Assembly: GCA_002370555.1 (NCBI GenBank)
Contig: AP014718.1
Location: 2,852,001-2,916,000, forward strand
Length of the DNA: 64,000 bases
DNA from: Arthrobacter sp. Hiyo4
GTDB taxonomy: Bacteria > Actinomycetota > Actinomycetes > Actinomycetales > Micrococcaceae
Direction: 5' to 3'
Shown: one piece after another, positions 1-9,911 of the stretch
Layout: every line of letters starts with the position of its first letter
How positions within the stretch are numbered: the stretch's first letter is position 1
Translations under genes and position numbers: made by a program
The notes under the pieces: model-generated
What the model saw: only the letters and a program-made list of their open reading frames with translations
Databases searched by the model: none
What the model was told of the DNA's origin: nothing

Positions 1-81
1 CTCGCCGCCGATCCAGTTCTCGTAGCGGTCCTTGAATGTGATCTTCGAACCCTCGGTACCGGGCTGTGCGTAAACAGTCAT
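1..81 (-). CDS. Aldehyde dehydrogenase, N-terminal 27 residues only
   Basis: The gene runs off the left edge. The readable N-terminus starts MTVYAQPGTEG and continues to ENWIGGE, the opening seen in actinobacterial NAD-dependent aldehyde dehydrogenases (ExaC/AldA type), which oxidise acetaldehyde and similar aldehydes to acids. A good ribosome site, AAAGGAG, lies 7-8 bases upstream of the ATG. The next gene upstream on the same strand is a GAF-domain regulator, a common arrangement for alcohol/aldehyde oxidation genes, so it may control this one. Catalytic residues lie outside the window, so the family call rests on the N-terminus only. Confidence 0.75.
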   Translation of the reverse strand, partial: MTVYAQPGTEGSKITFKDRYENWIGGE

Positions 82-216
82 TGCTAGCTCCTTTGCTGTG
101 CCTGAAAGGGTGGCGCCTGATGATGGCGTCCGCCGTTGGTTTCAGCGTAGGAGGGTGAAGGTTGCAGTCAGGTTGCACCGGCGTGAGCCAGCTCACAGCA
201 AAGGTTGCATGGGCGG

Positions 217-1602
217 TCAGGCGCTCAGTTCGGCTTCCAACCGCTCAAGATCAGCCACGACGGCGGCCCGCTTGGGCGAGCGCGGCGGCAGTAGCTTCAG
301 GGCGACGGTCCGGACGTCGACGTCGTCCCTCGCCTCCGGGAGGGCCGCGTACTTGAGCAGAGTCTCGGCGCTGCCGTCCGCCAGGACCGCCTCGCGCATG
401 AGCGAGGAGACCCTGTCGCGGAGGTTGATGATGCCCGGCGCTTCGGAGCGCGGCAGCACCGCGCCGCGGTAGATTTCCAGCGCAATGCGGTGGGCGCCGC
501 GCTGCAGGCAGTTCAGCACCTGCCCGCTGTCCGGGACCAGGTCCATGGTGAGTTTGTACGGCCTGGATTCGGGCACGGCGGCCGGGCTGAGCTGCTGCAG
601 GATCTTGCGCAGCCGGACCATTTCTGCGCGGAGCGTCATGGTGGGGCCGTCGCCCGGGTAGAGCAGGACACTGAGCCCCTCGGCGCTCAGCCCGTCCGGG
701 TACGTGCTGAGCAGGGCGAGGATTTCACTGTGCCGGGCGGACAGCGCCACCGTTTTGCCTTCGATGCTGAGCAACGCCTGGTCGCGGCCCAGAAGCTGGA
801 GGCTGTTGCGGTACAGGCTGCCTTCCTTCGCGCCGCCCGCTCCCCGGCCCGCGCCGAATCCGGCCTGGCCGCCGAACTGGCGTTCCGCCGTCGGGCCGGC
901 CGGCTGGCAAGGGTGGCCGCCAGCTGCAGCCGCTCAACACGGAGCTGCGCCTGGGCGGCAGCGACGGTCGCCTCGACGAGCGACAGCGTGTGGGCGCCAC
1001 CGCGCTGGCCTTGCCCGTGATGTCCACAACGCCCAGCAGCGCACCGGAATCCGGGTCGTGGAACGGGACGGCGGTGCAGCTCCACGCGTGCACGGACCGC
1101 TGGTAATGCTCGGCCCCGGAAATCTGGATGCCGCGGCCCAATGCCAGGGCAGTGCCGGGAGCGCTGGTGCCCACGGTTGCCTCTGACCAGTCGGCGCCCG
1201 GCACAAACATCATGCCTTCGGCCCGGCGCTGCAGGGCCGGATCGCCTTCCACCCAGAGCAGCCGGCCCACTTCATCACCCACGGCAACGAGCAGGCCGCT
1301 GTCGTGGCTGGGCTGGACCAGGAGTTTGTGGATCACGGGCATGATGCTCGCCAGGGGGTGCTGCCGGCGGTATTCCTCGAGCTCGTCAGTGTCCAGGGCA
1401 AGGGCGCTTCGGGGTTGTCAGGGTTGGCTTTCAACCGGGCGGACCGTTGCCAGGATTCCCGGATCAGCCGCCGCAGGCCGGGGATTTCCGGTGCGTCCGG
1501 AAACGGATGGGCGTCGAGCTGCTCATGGGCGGCCAGGGCATGCCGCTGTGACAGCGCAGTCGCTTGGCCGCCGGACGTCGGCGGCAGGATCAGGTTCCTC
1601 AT
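217..1602 (-). CDS. GAF-domain transcriptional regulator (three apparent frameshifts)
   Basis: Joined across breaks near 1396, 994 and 895, this gives a protein of about 460 residues. The N-terminal part (IRESWQRSARL) and a GAF-like sensory region with GADWSEATVGTSAPG and HAWSCTAVPFHDPDSGALLG resemble the AcoR-type activator sensor half. The C-terminal half carries a winged-helix-like segment (LSARHSEILALLSTYPDGLS) instead of the AAA+ domain of true AcoR. The ATG at 1602 follows GAGGGGAG. It lies just upstream of, and in the same direction as, an aldehyde dehydrogenase and probably activates it. Each break is repaired by one extra base in a C run or G/C run. Family is fairly sure, target is inference. 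Confidence 0.75.
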
Positions 1603-1670
1603 CGAACTCCCCTCGGTCCTGCAAGTCTACTGGCCGCCGTCGAGAAGCCTCTATGGGCAGACCTCTTGCG

Positions 1671-3124
1671 TCAGGCGCGGGAGATGCTGATCATTTCCTC
1701 GCGCGGGACTACTTTGATCCGTTCACGCACGACGGCGGCGCTCCCGTCCGCGCCTGCCTCGCCTTCTGTCCACGCGGCGCCGAGAGCCGCTTCGTGCGCG
1801 TCCAGCTTGATCCAGCCTTCCCACGTGGTGTACTCGATGCCGCGCTCCTCCAGCAGGTGGATGATCGCCTGCGGGTCCGGGTTCTGGGCGGGTGGCAGGG
1901 TGAGCCGGTCCTCCAGCAGGAAGCCGATGGTCTCCAGGGCATCGCCCTTGGTGTGGCCGATCAGACCCACCGGTCCGCGCTTAATCCATCCGGTGGCGTA
2001 GATTCCGGGGACGGGGTTGCCGTCGGCGTCGAGCACGCGGCCGCCCTCGTTGGGGATTACTCCGCGTTTGGCGTTGTATTCCAGCTCGTCCAGGGGCGAA
2101 CCGTGGTAGCCGATGGCGCGGTACACGGCCTGGACGGGGTAGTCCACGAACTCGCCCGTGCCTTTGACGTTGCCGGTGCCATCCAGCTCCATCCGCTCAA
2201 ACTTGATGCCGGCCACCCGGCCGGACCCGCCGTCGTCGGGGTCCTGGTAGATCTCCACCGGGCTGTGCAGGAAGTGCAGATGCAGGCGGCGGGAGGACGG
2301 CTCTTCCGCTTCGGCGTGCTCCTCCACAAGCCAGTTGGTCAGCGTGTTCACCATGGTCTTGATCTGGTTGTTGCTGCGGATGGCATCATCGGAGGCTTCG
2401 TCGAACTCGAAGTCCTCCGGGTACAGGACAATGTCCACGTCCTTCATGTGGCTCAGCTCGCGCAGCTCCAGCGGCGTGAACTTGACCTGGGCCGGGCCGC
2501 GGCGGCCAAAGACGTGGACGTCGGTGACCGGGGAGTTCTTCAGGCCCTGGTAGACGTTGTCCGGGATCTCGGTGGTGAGGAGTTCATCGGGGTGCTTGAC
2601 CAGCATCCGGGCCACGTCCAGCGCCACGTTGCCATTGCCTATCACGGCGATTTCCTTCGCATCCAGCGGCCAGTCGCGGGGCACGTCCGGGTGTCCGTCG
2701 TACCACGACACAAAGTCCGCGCCGCCGAACGATCCGGCCAGGTCAATGCCAGGAATGGCCAGGTCCGCGTCCTTGATGGCGCCCGTGGAGAAGATCACGG
2801 CGTCGTAGAAGGCCCGGAAGTCATGGAGGGTGAGATCGCGGCCGTACGTGACGTTACCCAGGAAGCGGATGTCGCCCCGGTCCAGGACCTTGTGCAGCGC
2901 GTTCACGATCCCCTTGATGCGCGGGTGGTCAGGGCCACGCCGTAGCGGATCAGGCCGTACGGGGCGGGGTAGGCCTCAAAAAGGTCGATACTGACCTCAA
3001 AATCGCCGTCCTTGACGCCGTTGGACTTGGTCAGGATATCCGCCGCGTAAACACCTGCCGGTCCCGCACCCACAATCGCAACGCGGAGTGGACGTTTGGA
3101 GGTGGTTTCGCCTGGGTTGGACAC
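1671..3124 (-). CDS. Ferredoxin/flavodoxin-NADP+ reductase, FprA type (copy 1, one frameshift)
   Basis: FAD- and NADP-binding reductase that passes electrons between NADPH and ferredoxin, about 484 residues, related to mycobacterial FprA and adrenodoxin reductase. Visible: FAD loop [12 protein letters not shown] near the N-terminus, NADP-binding [14 protein letters not shown] in the middle, and the C-terminal FAD-contacting stretch [19 protein letters not shown]. The start is a GTG at 3122-3124, preceded by AGAAGG. A break near 2932 (CCCC read as CCC just after YGVA) separates the first 65 residues. A close paralogue lies at 14597-16062 and is broken at the same codon. It may supply reduced ferredoxin to the sulfite reductase encoded further along. 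Confidence 0.9.
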
Positions 3125-3204
3125 CGAGAGCCCTTCTGGAAGGAGGATTTCGCGCCGGAGGCGCTGAGTGCAGTGCACGGTGCAGTTGCGCACAATGTCC
3201 CATT

Positions 3205-4195
3205 CTAAATGTGTTGCAGCGGCACCACGTCGCCTTCCCGGTACAGCAGGGCCGGAGCTCGGCCTCCGCGGAGTCCAGGCGTTTGGGGTCGATGGTCTCC
3301 CCGCGGCAAAGTGGTCCAGCAGCCGGGGATCAACATAGCTTTTCCGGGCGATCGACGGCGTGTTCCCCAGCACCGCGGCAGCCTCCAGCATGGCCACGCT
3401 GATGGCGCCCTTCCGCGCGGCAACGGTCGGTTGCGGCCGCTGCGCGCCAGGCTGACGGCGGCGGCCACCGTCCCGTGCAGCGTGCGGAAGTCCTTGGCGG
3501 TGAAGTCCAGGCCCGTCCGCTCCTTGACGTAGGCATTGATGTCCGCGCCGGTGACCGGCCGCCATGTCCGGCCCTCCTTAAAGGCCAGGAGCCTGGCATT
3601 TCCACCGCGGCGCTTAAGCGTCCGCACCAGGGCGGCCAGGTCGGCGTCGTAAATTTCCGACTCCCAGTCCTTGCCGCTCTTGGCCGGGAATTTCAGCTCC
3701 AGGCACTCCTTCCGGACGTGGACATGCGCGCACAGGAGCGTGGCCAGGCCGCGGCTGCCGTTCTCGTTGGTGTAGCGCTCGGACCCCACGCGCAAGGACC
3801 CGCTGTCCAGCATCCGGAAGGCCGCCGCCAGTACGCGTTCACGGCTGGGACCGTGGCTGCGCAGGTCCAGGGTGACCAGCCGGCGGGCGGGGGCAGCGAC
3901 TCGGCCAGCTGCAGGGCGCGGCTGAACTTCACGCGGTCTTTCCGTTCGCGCCAAGCGGGATGGTAGATGTACTGCCGCCGGCCCGCCGCATCGAGGCCTG
4001 TCGCCTGGATGTGCCCGTTGTCGAACGGCGCAATCCAGACGTCGGTCCAGGCCGGCGGGATGCCGATGCTTTCCAACCGGTCCCTGACAGGCCCGGCGGC
4101 AGTGTGGAGCCGTCCAGGTCCCGGTAGCTGAAGCCCGTCCCGGCAGGCACGCGACGGTAACCGCGGCCGTTTGCGTTGCTGCGGCGGAGCCTCAC
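3205..4195 (-). CDS. DNA topoisomerase IB, poxvirus/bacterial type (multiple frameshifts)
   Basis: Relaxes supercoils through a 3'-phosphotyrosyl intermediate, without ATP. Reassembled over breaks near 4089, 3888, 3426, 3299 and 3250, it gives about 330 residues, normal for bacterial topoisomerase IB. Seen in order: [16 protein letters not shown]-terminus, [14 protein letters not shown], the catalytic-core helices around FPAKSGK and [13 protein letters not shown], and the nucleophile tyrosine in [11 protein letters not shown] near the C-terminus. The start is uncertain. GTG at 4195 is used here, but an ATG at about 4230 would join in frame if one C were missing from the CCC at about 4197. No operon link to the neighbours is apparent. 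Confidence 0.85.
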
Positions 4196-4288
4196 GGGAC
4201 GGCAACCTGCGCGGTCTTCGGTTCCATGAAGGACAGCGTACTGACTCTTGGCTGGAATACGGGTCCAACAACTGGTGTTATTGGTTAG

Positions 4289-5273
4289 GTGCCTACTCCC
4301 CCTGGAACCACCTCCTTACCCACCACAGCCGTTACTGCGCCAGCGGGCCTCAAGGCTGTAGACAAGGAGACGAAGGCGGGAGTTCTGTTCGGTTTCGGCG
4401 CCTACGGGTTGTGGGGGCTGCTCCCCCTGTACTTCTTCGTGCTGATGCCCGCCGGTGCGGTGGAGATCGTGGCCAACCGTGTGGTGTGGTCGCTGCTCTT
4501 CTGCGTCCTCCTGATCACGGTCACCCGGTCCTGGCGTGCGCTGGCCGCAGCGTTCCGCGACCGTTCCGTGTTCGGCACCCTCGCCATCGCCGCGGCCCTC
4601 ATTGCCGTGAACTGGCTGACCTATAGCTACGGCGTGACCACCGGCCAAGCCGTCGAAGCGGCCCTGGGCTACTTCATCAACCCCCTGGTCTCGGTCCTCC
4701 TGGGTGTGTTCGTCCTGAAGGAAAGGCTGCGCCCCCTCCAGTGGGCCGCCGTCGGGATCGGTTTTGTGGCAGTGGGCGTGCTCACGGTGAGCTACGGCAA
4801 ACTACCCTGGATCGCCCTGACCCTGGCCTTCAGCTTCGGGCTGTACGGGTTCGTGAAAAAGCGCGTTGGCCCGAAGGTGGACGCGGTGACCAGCCTCAGC
4901 GTGGAAACCATCGTGCTGGCCCCGTCGCGGCGGCCACCATGGTGTTCCTCGGCGTCAGCGGCGCAGCCACCCTGGCCAGCCAGGGCCCGGACACTTCTGG
5001 CTCCTGGTGGCCTCCGGCGTGATCACCGCGGTGCCGCTGCTGTTCTTCGGCGCGTCGGCCCGCCGGCTGCCCATGACCACCATCGGGCTGCTGCAGTATG
5101 TGGCCCCGCTCCTGCAGTTCATCGTGGCCTTGGTGGTGTTCCAGGAGGCCATGACGGCCAGCCGCTGGATCGGCTTCGGTGTGGTGTGGCTGGCCCTGCT
5201 GGTGCTGACCGTCGATATGCTCCGCGCCACCCGCAAGAACTCGAGGGCAAGGAAACGGGCCCGCGCCTCATAG
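4289..5273 (+). CDS. rarD: RarD-type EamA/DMT transporter (two frameshifts)
   Basis: Integral membrane protein of the drug/metabolite transporter superfamily, about 328 residues, with roughly ten hydrophobic segments beginning at GVLFGFGAYGLWGLLPLYF. RarD hallmarks include FFVLMPAGAVEIVANRVVWSL and ALGYFINPLVSVLLGV. Substrate is not established for the family; chloramphenicol resistance gave the name. The start is GTG at 4289 with no strong ribosome site. Breaks near 4921 and 4989 are both short C/G runs (one C missing restores PVAAATMVFL and GPGHFWLLVASG). It converges on gabT across a long palindrome. Confidence 0.85.
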
Positions 5274-5292
5274 GACAGCACCTTAAAAACAA

Positions 5293-5357
5293 AGCGCGAA
5301 CTGGCAGCTAATGACGTCAAATCCGGGATTTGAGGTCATTAGCTGCCAGTTCGCGCT
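5293..5357. terminator. Long near-perfect palindrome between convergent rarD and gabT
   Basis: Arms of 32 bases pair with a single mismatch around a one-base loop. The outer arm begins AGCGCGAACTGGCAGCTAAT and its complement ends at 5357. It sits exactly between two convergent genes, so a bidirectional terminator is likely. There is no following T tract. It does not share its outer arm with the other palindromes in the window. Confidence 0.7.
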
Positions 5358-5375
5358 GTGCTGTGTGGCGACGTC

Positions 5376-6746
5376 CTACGCGTTGGCCTTGATTGCCGCG
5401 GCCAGGACATCCAGGCCGTCGTTCAGCAGGTCGTCGGTGATGACCAGCGGGGGCAGCAGGCGGATGACGTTGCCGTACGTGCCGCAGGTGAGGATGATGA
5501 CACCCTCCTTGAGGCAGGCAGCCGCAACGGCCTTGGTCAGCTCCGGGTTGGGTTCCTTGGAACCGGCCTGGACCAGTTCGATGGCCAGCATGGCGCCGCG
5601 TCCGCGGATGTCGCCGATCACGGACTTTCCGGCGCCGGCCAGTTCCGTCTGCAGTTCCAGCAGGCGGCCGGTGGCGAGCGCTTCGATGTGGCGGGCGCGG
5701 CCGGCGAGGTTGTATTCCTCCATGGAGCCGATCGCGGCCAGTGCGGCAGCGCACGCAACCGGGTTGCCGCCGTAGGTCCCGCCCAGGCCGCCCGGGTGGA
5801 CGGCGTCGAGCAGGTCCGCGCGGCCGGTGATCGCGGACAGCGGCATGCCGCCCGCGATGCCCTTGGCCATGGTGATGATGTCCGGGACAACGTCCTCGTG
5901 GTTGACCGCGAACCATTCTCCGGTGCGGCAGAAGCCGGACTGGACCTCGTCGGCGATGAACACCACGCCGTTGGCCTTGGCCCAGGCGGCCAGCGCGGGG
6001 AGGAAGCCCTCGGCGGGGACAATGAAGCCGCCCTCGCCCTGGATGGGTTCGATGATGATCGCGGCAACCTGGTCGCCGCCGATCTGCTTCTCGATCATGG
6101 TGATGGCGCGCTTGGCGGCCTCGGCACCGGTGATCGAGGGGTTCTCCTCCCGGTACGGATAGCTCATGGGCATGCGGTAGACCTCGGGCGCGAACGGGCC
6201 GAAGTTGGTCTTATACGGCATGGCCTTGGCGGTCAGCGCCATGGTCAGGTTGGTGCGGCCGTGGTAGGCGTGGTCAAAGGCGACGACGGCGTCACGCCCG
6301 GTGGCGAGGCGGGCCACCTTGACGGCGTTCTCCACTGCCTCGGCGCCGGAGTTGAACAGCACGGTCCGCTTCTCGTGGCTACCCGGAGTCAGACGGTTCA
6401 GCTGCTCGGCGAGTGCCACGTAGCTTTCGTACGGGGTGACCATAAAACAGGTGTGCGTGAAGTGCTCCACGGCTTCCTTCACGGCCCCGACGACGGCGGG
6501 ATCGGACGCGCCGACGCTGGTCACCGCGATGCCCGAGCCGAGGTCGATGAAGGAGTTGCCGTCGACGTCGTGAATGATGCCGCCGTCGGCGTCCGCAACG
6601 TAGACCGGAACAGCGGAGGCGACACCGGCGGCGACCACTGCCTTGCGGCGCTCGGTCAGGGCGATGGACTTGGGGCCCGGGAAGTCGGCCTGGACACGGC
6701 GCTTCTGTTCCAGGCGGAAGGTGATTTCACTTGCTGTGGTGCTCAT
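5376..6746 (-). CDS. gabT: 4-aminobutyrate aminotransferase
   Basis: PLP enzyme (class III aminotransferase) converting GABA plus 2-oxoglutarate to succinate semialdehyde plus glutamate; 456 residues, intact. Visible: AFDHAYHGRTNL, the cofactor-region DEVQSGFCRTG, and the Schiff-base lysine in TMAKGIAGGMPLSA. I start at the ATG at 6746 (MSTTASEIT) because GAAAGGAAACCCC precedes it. An upstream in-frame ATG reads through a repeat element. It lies downstream of a gamma-aminobutyraldehyde dehydrogenase on the same strand, so the pair would take putrescine-derived 4-aminobutanal to succinate semialdehyde. A succinate-semialdehyde dehydrogenase is not in the window. Confidence 0.93.
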   Translation of the reverse strand: MSTTASEITFRLEQKRRVQADFPGPKSIALTERRKAVVAAGVASAVPVYVADADGGIIHDVDGNSFIDLGSGIAVTSVGASDPAVVGAVKEAVEHFTHTCFMVTPYESYVALAEQLNRLTPGSHEKRTVLFNSGAEAVENAVKVARLATGRDAVVAFDHAYHGRTNLTMALTAKAMPYKTNFGPFAPEVYRMPMSYPYREENPSITGAEAAKRAITMIEKQIGGDQVAAIIIEPIQGEGGFIVPAEGFLPALAAWAKANGVVFIADEVQSGFCRTGEWFAVNHEDVVPDIITMAKGIAGGMPLSAITGRADLLDAVHPGGLGGTYGGNPVACAAALAAIGSMEEYNLAGRARHIEALATGRLLELQTELAGAGKSVIGDIRGRGAMLAIELVQAGSKEPNPELTKAVAAACLKEGVIILTCGTYGNVIRLLPPLVITDDLLNDGLDVLAAAIKANA

Positions 6747-6767
6747 GGGGTTTCCTTTCAGGGCCCA

Positions 6768-6810
6768 GTGATTGAGCTTGTCGAAATCTGGTTTCGACAA
6801 GCTCAATCAC
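6768..6810. repeat. REP-like hairpin between gabT and the aldehyde dehydrogenase
   Basis: A perfect 19-base inverted repeat, GTGATTGAGCTTGTCGAAA, with a 5-base loop. The core TTTCGACAAGCTCAA is, from general knowledge, a common intergenic motif in high-GC actinobacteria. It sits between the stop of the upstream gene and the gabT ribosome site, so it could lower gabT expression relative to the dehydrogenase or stabilise the upstream mRNA end. Confidence 0.75.
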
Positions 6811-6824
6811 CGACAGGAGGGTAA

Positions 6825-8254
6825 TTAAGCGTCGAGTGCGCTCATGACGTGCTTGATGCGGGTGTAGTCCTCGACGCCGTACATGGAGAGGTCCTTGCCG
6901 TAGCCGGACTGCTTGAAGCCGCCGTGCGGCATTTCGGCGGTGAGGAGGATGTGGGTGTTGATCCAGACCGCACCGAAGTCCAGGTCGCGGCTCATCCGCA
7001 TGGCCGTGCCGTGATCAGACGTCCAGACGCTGGAGGCGAGAGCGTATTCGACGTCGTTCGCCAGCTCGAGTGCCTCCGCTTCAGAGGAGAACTTCTGCAC
7101 CGTGATGACCGGGCCGAACGTTTCCTGCTGGACGATGTCGTCCGTCTGCTTGGCGCCGGTAACGATGGTGGGTTCGAAGAAGAAGCCTTTGTCCCCGGCG
7201 CGGTGCCCGCCCGTAACAACCTTGCAGTTTTCCGGGAGGTGCTCCACCACGGAGGTGACGGCGTTGAAGTGGTTCACGTTGTTCAGCGGGCCGAAGTAGT
7301 TCTCTTCGTCGTTCTGCGAGCCGGTGTGTAGGGTCTTGGTGTGCTCCACCATGGCGGCCACCACGTCGTCGTGGACTGAGTCCTCCACCAGCACGCGCGT
7401 GATGGCGGTGCAGTCCTGGCCAGCGTTGAAGAAGGCGAACTCGGCGATGGCCGCCGCGCTCTTCTTGATGTCCGCGTCCTTGAAGACGATGGCCGGGGCC
7501 TTGCCGCCAAGTTCCAGGTGGGCGCGCTTGAGGCCTTTGCGGCTCCGGAGGCCACGGCGATGCCGGCCCGGACGGAACCCGTGATGGAAACCAGGCCGGG
7601 GACCCGGTGTTCCACCATCATGGCGCCGGTTGCGCCGGTTCCGAGGACTACGTTCAGCACACCGGCGGGCAGGATGTCGCCGGCCAGGCGGGCCAGGACG
7701 AGCGTGGATTCGGGTGTGGTGTCGGACGGCTTGAGGACCACGGTGTTGCCGGCGGCGAGGGCCGGGCCGATCTTCCAGATGGCCATCAGGAACGGGTAGT
7801 TCCACGGCGCAACCTGGGCCACCACGCCGATGGGTTCGCGGCGCACGTAGGAGGTGTGGCCTTCGAAGTACTCGCCCGCGGACTTGCCTTCGAGGATGCG
7901 TGCGGCACCGGCGAAGAAGCGGAGCTGGTCTGCGCCGGCGGCAATTTCCTCGGAGGCGATCAGGCTGCGCACCTGCCCGGTGTTGCGGTGCTGGGCCTCC
8001 ACAAGTTCATCGCTGTTGGCCTCAACGGCGTCCGCTAGCTTGAGCAGCATCAGCTGGCGCTGCCCGGGGGTGACGTGCTTCCAGCTCTTGAAGGCGTCCT
8101 TGGCCGCGGTCATGGCAGCGTCGACGTCGGCCTGGATGGAAACGGGAGACTGCGCCACGACTTCGCCGTTGGTGGGGTTGACGATGTCCAGCAGGTCGGT
8201 GCCCGCGGGCGTGACGAACTCACCATTGATGAAGTTCTGCAAGGTTTGAACCAC
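6825..8254 (-). CDS. Gamma-aminobutyraldehyde dehydrogenase (one frameshift)
   Basis: NAD-dependent aldehyde dehydrogenase, about 476 residues, of the PatD/Prr type that oxidises 4-aminobutanal to GABA. Visible: NAD-binding PWNYPFLMAIWKIGPALAAG, LELGGKAPAIVFKDADI with the general-base glutamate, and the catalytic cysteine in FFNAGQDCTAITRV. The start is the GTG at 8254 because AAAGAGG lies 9 bases upstream; the TTG three codons earlier touches that site. A break near 7533 (one G short in AAAGGCC) is repaired to AAKGLKRAHLELGG. Adjacent gabT and the divergent PucR regulator support a GABA/putrescine role. Confidence 0.87.
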
Positions 8255-8411
8255 GGTGTACAACCTCTTTCATTAGGGAACATCAGCTGCGAAGCGGATG
8301 GTTGCGACTGTCTTGAGCCTATGCCAGCACCTTCCCCCGGGGAATAGCCACCTGCACACCCTTGGCCGCAATGTTTAGTGCGGTTGCCCAGCGTCCGTCT
8401 ATCCTTGAGCC

Positions 8412-9844
8412 ATGGCCATTTCCCTCGCCACCCTGCTCGGCGTGCACTCCCTCCATCTGTCCAATGCGGGCCTTGCCGAGACCACCTGGCACGAGGACAT
8501 CAACTGGGTTGCCGTCACGGAGCTCGAGGACCCGCAGCGTTTCCTCAGCGGCGGCGAACTGGTGCTCACCACCGGCATGCGCCTGCGGTCCGCGCCCGAG
8601 CAGCGGCGCTTCGTGCGGCAGGTCCAGCGCGCCGGAGCCGTAGGCATCGGCTTCGGGACAGGACTGACGCACGACGCCGTCCCGCCGGCCCTGATCGCCG
8701 AAGCCAACCGCTGGGGCTGCCGATCGTCCAGGTGCCTTACGAGACTCCGTTCATTGCCATCGGCAAACTGGTGGCGGAAGCGCAGGCCGCCGACCACGTC
8801 GCCAAGCTGGAGCGCCTGATCGCGGGCCACCAGATCCTGGCCCGCGCCCTCCTCACCGGCGGCGGCCTCACCCAGCTCCTGAAGCACCTGGGCGGGATGC
8901 TGCGGACGGAGATTGCCCTCACCCAGTTCACCGCCCACCTGTACAACAGCGGCACCGAGCTCCCCTCCGCTGACACGTGGGCGTCCTACCCCATCCCCAC
9001 CGGCCGCCGCGATGCCTGCACGCTGTGGGTCCGCCAGCCGTTCGAGGATTCGGGCATCATCGGCTACGCCCAGAACCTGATCAGCGTGGAGCTGAACAAC
9101 ATGGTCAAGCAGCGCCAGGCCAAGCGCGCCCTGTGCGGCCAGGTGCTGGAGGACGTCATCCACGGGGCCCTGGAGACCAGCGAGGCCCAGCGCCGGCTCG
9201 CCGGCGTGGGCCTGAACAGCACACGCAAAAACGTGGTGCTGCTGGCGGTGTCCGCCGCCCATCACAAGGCCCTGGTGAGCACCTCGGTGCCGCAGCCGCT
9301 GGAGAACGCGGTGGCCGCCGTCGTCGGGAAGGACCTGGTGGTGGTGATTAACGACGACGGCGGCGCGGCACCTGCGCTGGCCAGGCGCCTCAGCGACCAC
9401 CTGGCTGAGGCCGGGATCCACGCGACGATCGGCATCGGCGGCGCGTACACCAAACCGAACGGCCTGCGCTGGAGCTACTTCGAGGCCCGCGATGCGGCCA
9501 GCCACGGGCTGCCGGTGAACGAGCCGGAACGGCTGAGCCTGACCTCCCTGCTGCTGGCCAGCGAAGACGTTCCCTTGGCTGACATGGCCCACGAGTCGCT
9601 GAACCCGCTGCGCGCGTTTGACGCCGCCCACGGCGCGGAACTGGTCACCACGCTGGAAAGCTACCTGAACAACAACGGTTCCGTGGCCGCCGTCGCCGAA
9701 GCCCTGACCCTGCACCGGAACACCGTGCGGTACCGGCTGGCGCAGATCACCGAGCTGACCGGCTACGATCCTTCGGTCACGGCGGACCGTGTGCAGCTGT
9801 GGCTGGCTCTCGCCGTGTCGCGGCTCGGAGCGCGGCACTCCTGA
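8412..9844 (+). CDS. PucR-family transcriptional regulator (one frameshift)
   Basis: About 478 residues. The N-terminal PucR sensory domain begins MAISLATLLGVHSL and contains GGELVLTTGMRL. A CdaR/GGDEF-like middle region follows, and the C-terminal PucR helix-turn-helix reads NNNGSVAAVAEALTLHRNTVRYRL. A break near 8715 (GGGG for GGGGG or a lost C) is repaired to NRWGLPIVQVPYETPF. It is divergent from the aldehyde dehydrogenase-gabT pair over 157 bases, so it is the likely regulator of GABA/putrescine catabolism, as PucR-type proteins do in other actinobacteria. The effector is unknown. Confidence 0.87.
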
Positions 9845-9850
9845 GGACCG

Positions 9851-9911
9851 CAACGCGGGTCACATCGCGCCCCTGATGCGGCCCCGAACGGGCATTAAAT
9901 GACCCCGCGTC
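9851..9911. repeat. Family A palindrome at the convergent pucR/CHAD ends
   Basis: Left arm ACGCGGGTCA (9853-9862) pairs with TGACCCCGCGT (9900-9910), one base out of register in the G run. It belongs to the AACGCGGGGTCAC family found also at 14.5, 55.9, 57.2 and 58.4 kb. It lies between two convergent genes, and its right arm forms the last codons and the stop of the CYTH-CHAD gene (RRGVI then TAA). Likely a bidirectional terminator. Confidence 0.7.

Noticed and set aside
1128..2945. A 605-codon open frame on the plus strand opposite fprA copy 1 (and similar long frames at 5358-6824, 14585-15880, 21771-23669 and 62047-63321)
   Set aside because: Each is antisense to a clearly recognised gene, and the translations are arginine/valine/glycine-rich shadows with no domain. 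High GC leaves stop codons rare in these frames.
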